Shown: piece after piece, positions 63,100-64,000 of the stretch
How positions within the stretch are numbered: the first letter of the stretch is position 1
Layout: each line of letters starts with the position of its first letter
Assembly (NCBI RefSeq): GCF_000702205.1
Contig: NZ_JNKW01000004.1
Location: 124,001-188,000, forward strand
Direction: 5' to 3'
Source: Lachnospira multipara LB2003
GTDB taxonomy: Bacteria > Bacillota > Clostridia > Lachnospirales > Lachnospiraceae
Length of the DNA stretch: 64,000 nucleotides
The notes under the pieces: model-generated
Database searches by the model: none
Told to the model about the DNA's origin: nothing
What the model saw: the letters and a program-made list of their open reading frames with translations, nothing else
Program-made: the position numbers and the translations under genes

Positions 63100-64000
63100 A
63101 TGCGATACAAAATGCTTTATAAACACATAGTAATTTATGTGGTTATACTTGTTTTAAGTCTTGTGTTCGTAAATACTATTTGCTACAAATTACATTATCA
63201 AGAAGAATACAAAAGACACACAGCAGACATGTATTCTCTGGCAACTAATATATCCACTGAATACACCTTTGATTACTTTAGCGAATCCCATTTAAGAACA
63301 ATAGAGGTGGAATTAGACACTATTTCTAAGCTAAGCGATACACGAATAATATTTATTAATCCTGATGGAATGGTTCTTCTAGATACTAGATATGAAGGAT
63401 CATACAATGAATTTATAAATGGACTATATTACATAGAGGACTTTAATTATGGCAATCTAAATGGTAATTATACTGACCACAGCGATTTCTATGGAGTTTT
63501 TGATACCCCAGCTATTAATGTATACGCTCCAATTACATACACATATCAAGTTAAGGGATACGTAGTTGTAAGTATGTCTGATGATGCGCTAGCAAGAAAA
63601 GTTAATTCAACTTTTTATATAAATTATATTGCCTTAGGATTTGTATTAGTTCTTTCCCTTGCCTTTGTAATTGTCTACTTTTTTCAAATTTATAAGCCAG
63701 TTAAAAAGCTTATACGTGCAACAGAAGAATATGGTAAAGGAAACTTTAAATATAAAACCAATATTAAAAATGCAGATGAAATCGGACGCCTAAGCTCGTC
63801 CCTAGAATATATGGCAAGTCAAGTTGGAGATATGGATATGTTCCAGCAAAAATTTCTTTCAAATATCTCTCATGATTTTAGATCACCTCTAACATCAATT
63901 AAGGGATATCTTGAAGCAATTGAAGACGGAACTGTTCCACCAGAGATGATAAAAAAATATGTCCGAATTATTCTATTTGAAACAGATAGATTAACTAAAC
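63100..64000 (+). CDS. Sensor histidine kinase, N-terminal 300 residues (cut by window edge)
   Basis: The frame from ATG 63100 (GGAGG upstream) is open to the window end. It shows a membrane helix at 9-28, an extracytoplasmic sensor of about 140 residues (with NPDGMVLLDTRYEGSY), a second helix at 170-197, a HAMP domain (KLIRATEEYGKGNFKYKT) and the H box KFLSNISHDFRSPLTSIKGYLEAI with His258. The ATPase domain lies outside. It is the partner of the preceding regulator. Confidence 0.93.
   Translation, partial: MRYKMLYKHIVIYVVILVLSLVFVNTICYKLHYQEEYKRHTADMYSLATNISTEYTFDYFSESHLRTIEVELDTISKLSDTRIIFINPDGMVLLDTRYEGSYNEFINGLYYIEDFNYGNLNGNYTDHSDFYGVFDTPAINVYAPITYTYQVKGYVVVSMSDDALARKVNSTFYINYIALGFVLVLSLAFVIVYFFQIYKPVKKLIRATEEYGKGNFKYKTNIKNADEIGRLSSSLEYMASQVGDMDMFQQKFLSNISHDFRSPLTSIKGYLEAIEDGTVPPEMIKKYVRIILFETDRLTK

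Overview
The window is AT-rich DNA of a flagellated, anaerobic Firmicute, most likely a member of the Lachnospiraceae. The pointers are the fliD/flaG/fliW/csrA/flgL/flgK/flgN/flgM/yvyF order, the mbl-flhO-flhP block known from Bacillus subtilis, sigma-D-type promoters and several clostridial housekeeping genes. Species cannot be fixed from sequence reading alone.

Layout. (1) 1-18.7 kb, nearly all minus strand, is late flagellar assembly: the 5' end of a flagellin gene, a small coiled-coil protein, fliS, fliD, flaG, csrA, fliW, flgL, two tandem flgK paralogues, flgN, flgM and yvyF. Then come comFC and recD2, a rod-binding protein, flhP, flhO and mbl. Sigma-D-like promoters stand before flaG, flgK, flgM, flhP, mbl and an uncharacterised plus-strand gene at 28.8 kb. 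The flagellin leader carries a hairpin with GGA in its loop plus a GGA-containing Shine-Dalgarno, the arrangement expected for CsrA control; csrA and its antagonist fliW lie 4 kb away. (2) 18.7-29.4 kb is mixed housekeeping: an OhrR-like regulator, a SulP transporter, a trigger-factor-like lipoprotein, PlsC, DUF1934, GntR, IspE, MATE and AraC. (3) 29.7-38.1 kb is sugar and envelope: glmM, galE, a DPM1-like glycosyltransferase, a PIG-V-like GT-C protein and a YfhO protein.

(4) 38.3-49.7 kb is the most interesting part. It is a nitrogenase-like gene set interleaved with sulfur amino-acid genes, read as cysK, yezD, [terminator-like hairpin], nifB-like, nifX-like, nifH-like, a second cysK-like gene, nifD-like, nifK-like, a second nifX-like gene with a cysteine-rich insert, a metB/metC-like gene and a patB/malY-like gene. 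An upstream symporter may import an amino acid. The metal-cluster cysteines are kept, but residues needed for N2 reduction (Gln191 and His195 of NifD) are Trp and Phe, and nifE/nifN are absent. I infer an organosulfur reductase related to methylthio-alkane reductase, with the released sulfide or thiol captured by the PLP enzymes.

(5) 49.8-56.0 kb is a degraded accessory island: a polymorphic-toxin remnant, its probable immunity gene broken by a 128-nt palindromic element, KptA and an HTH gene between 22-nt direct repeats, two acetyltransferases, a KilA-N protein, a small HTH protein, a truncated histidine phosphatase and a NUDIX hydrolase. (6) 56.0-64 kb returns to core genes: an RlmD-type methyltransferase, YhaM, a catalytically degenerate HtrA/PDZ protein, MutS2, and an OmpR response regulator with its histidine kinase cut by the window end. 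I saw no rRNA, tRNA or CRISPR array.
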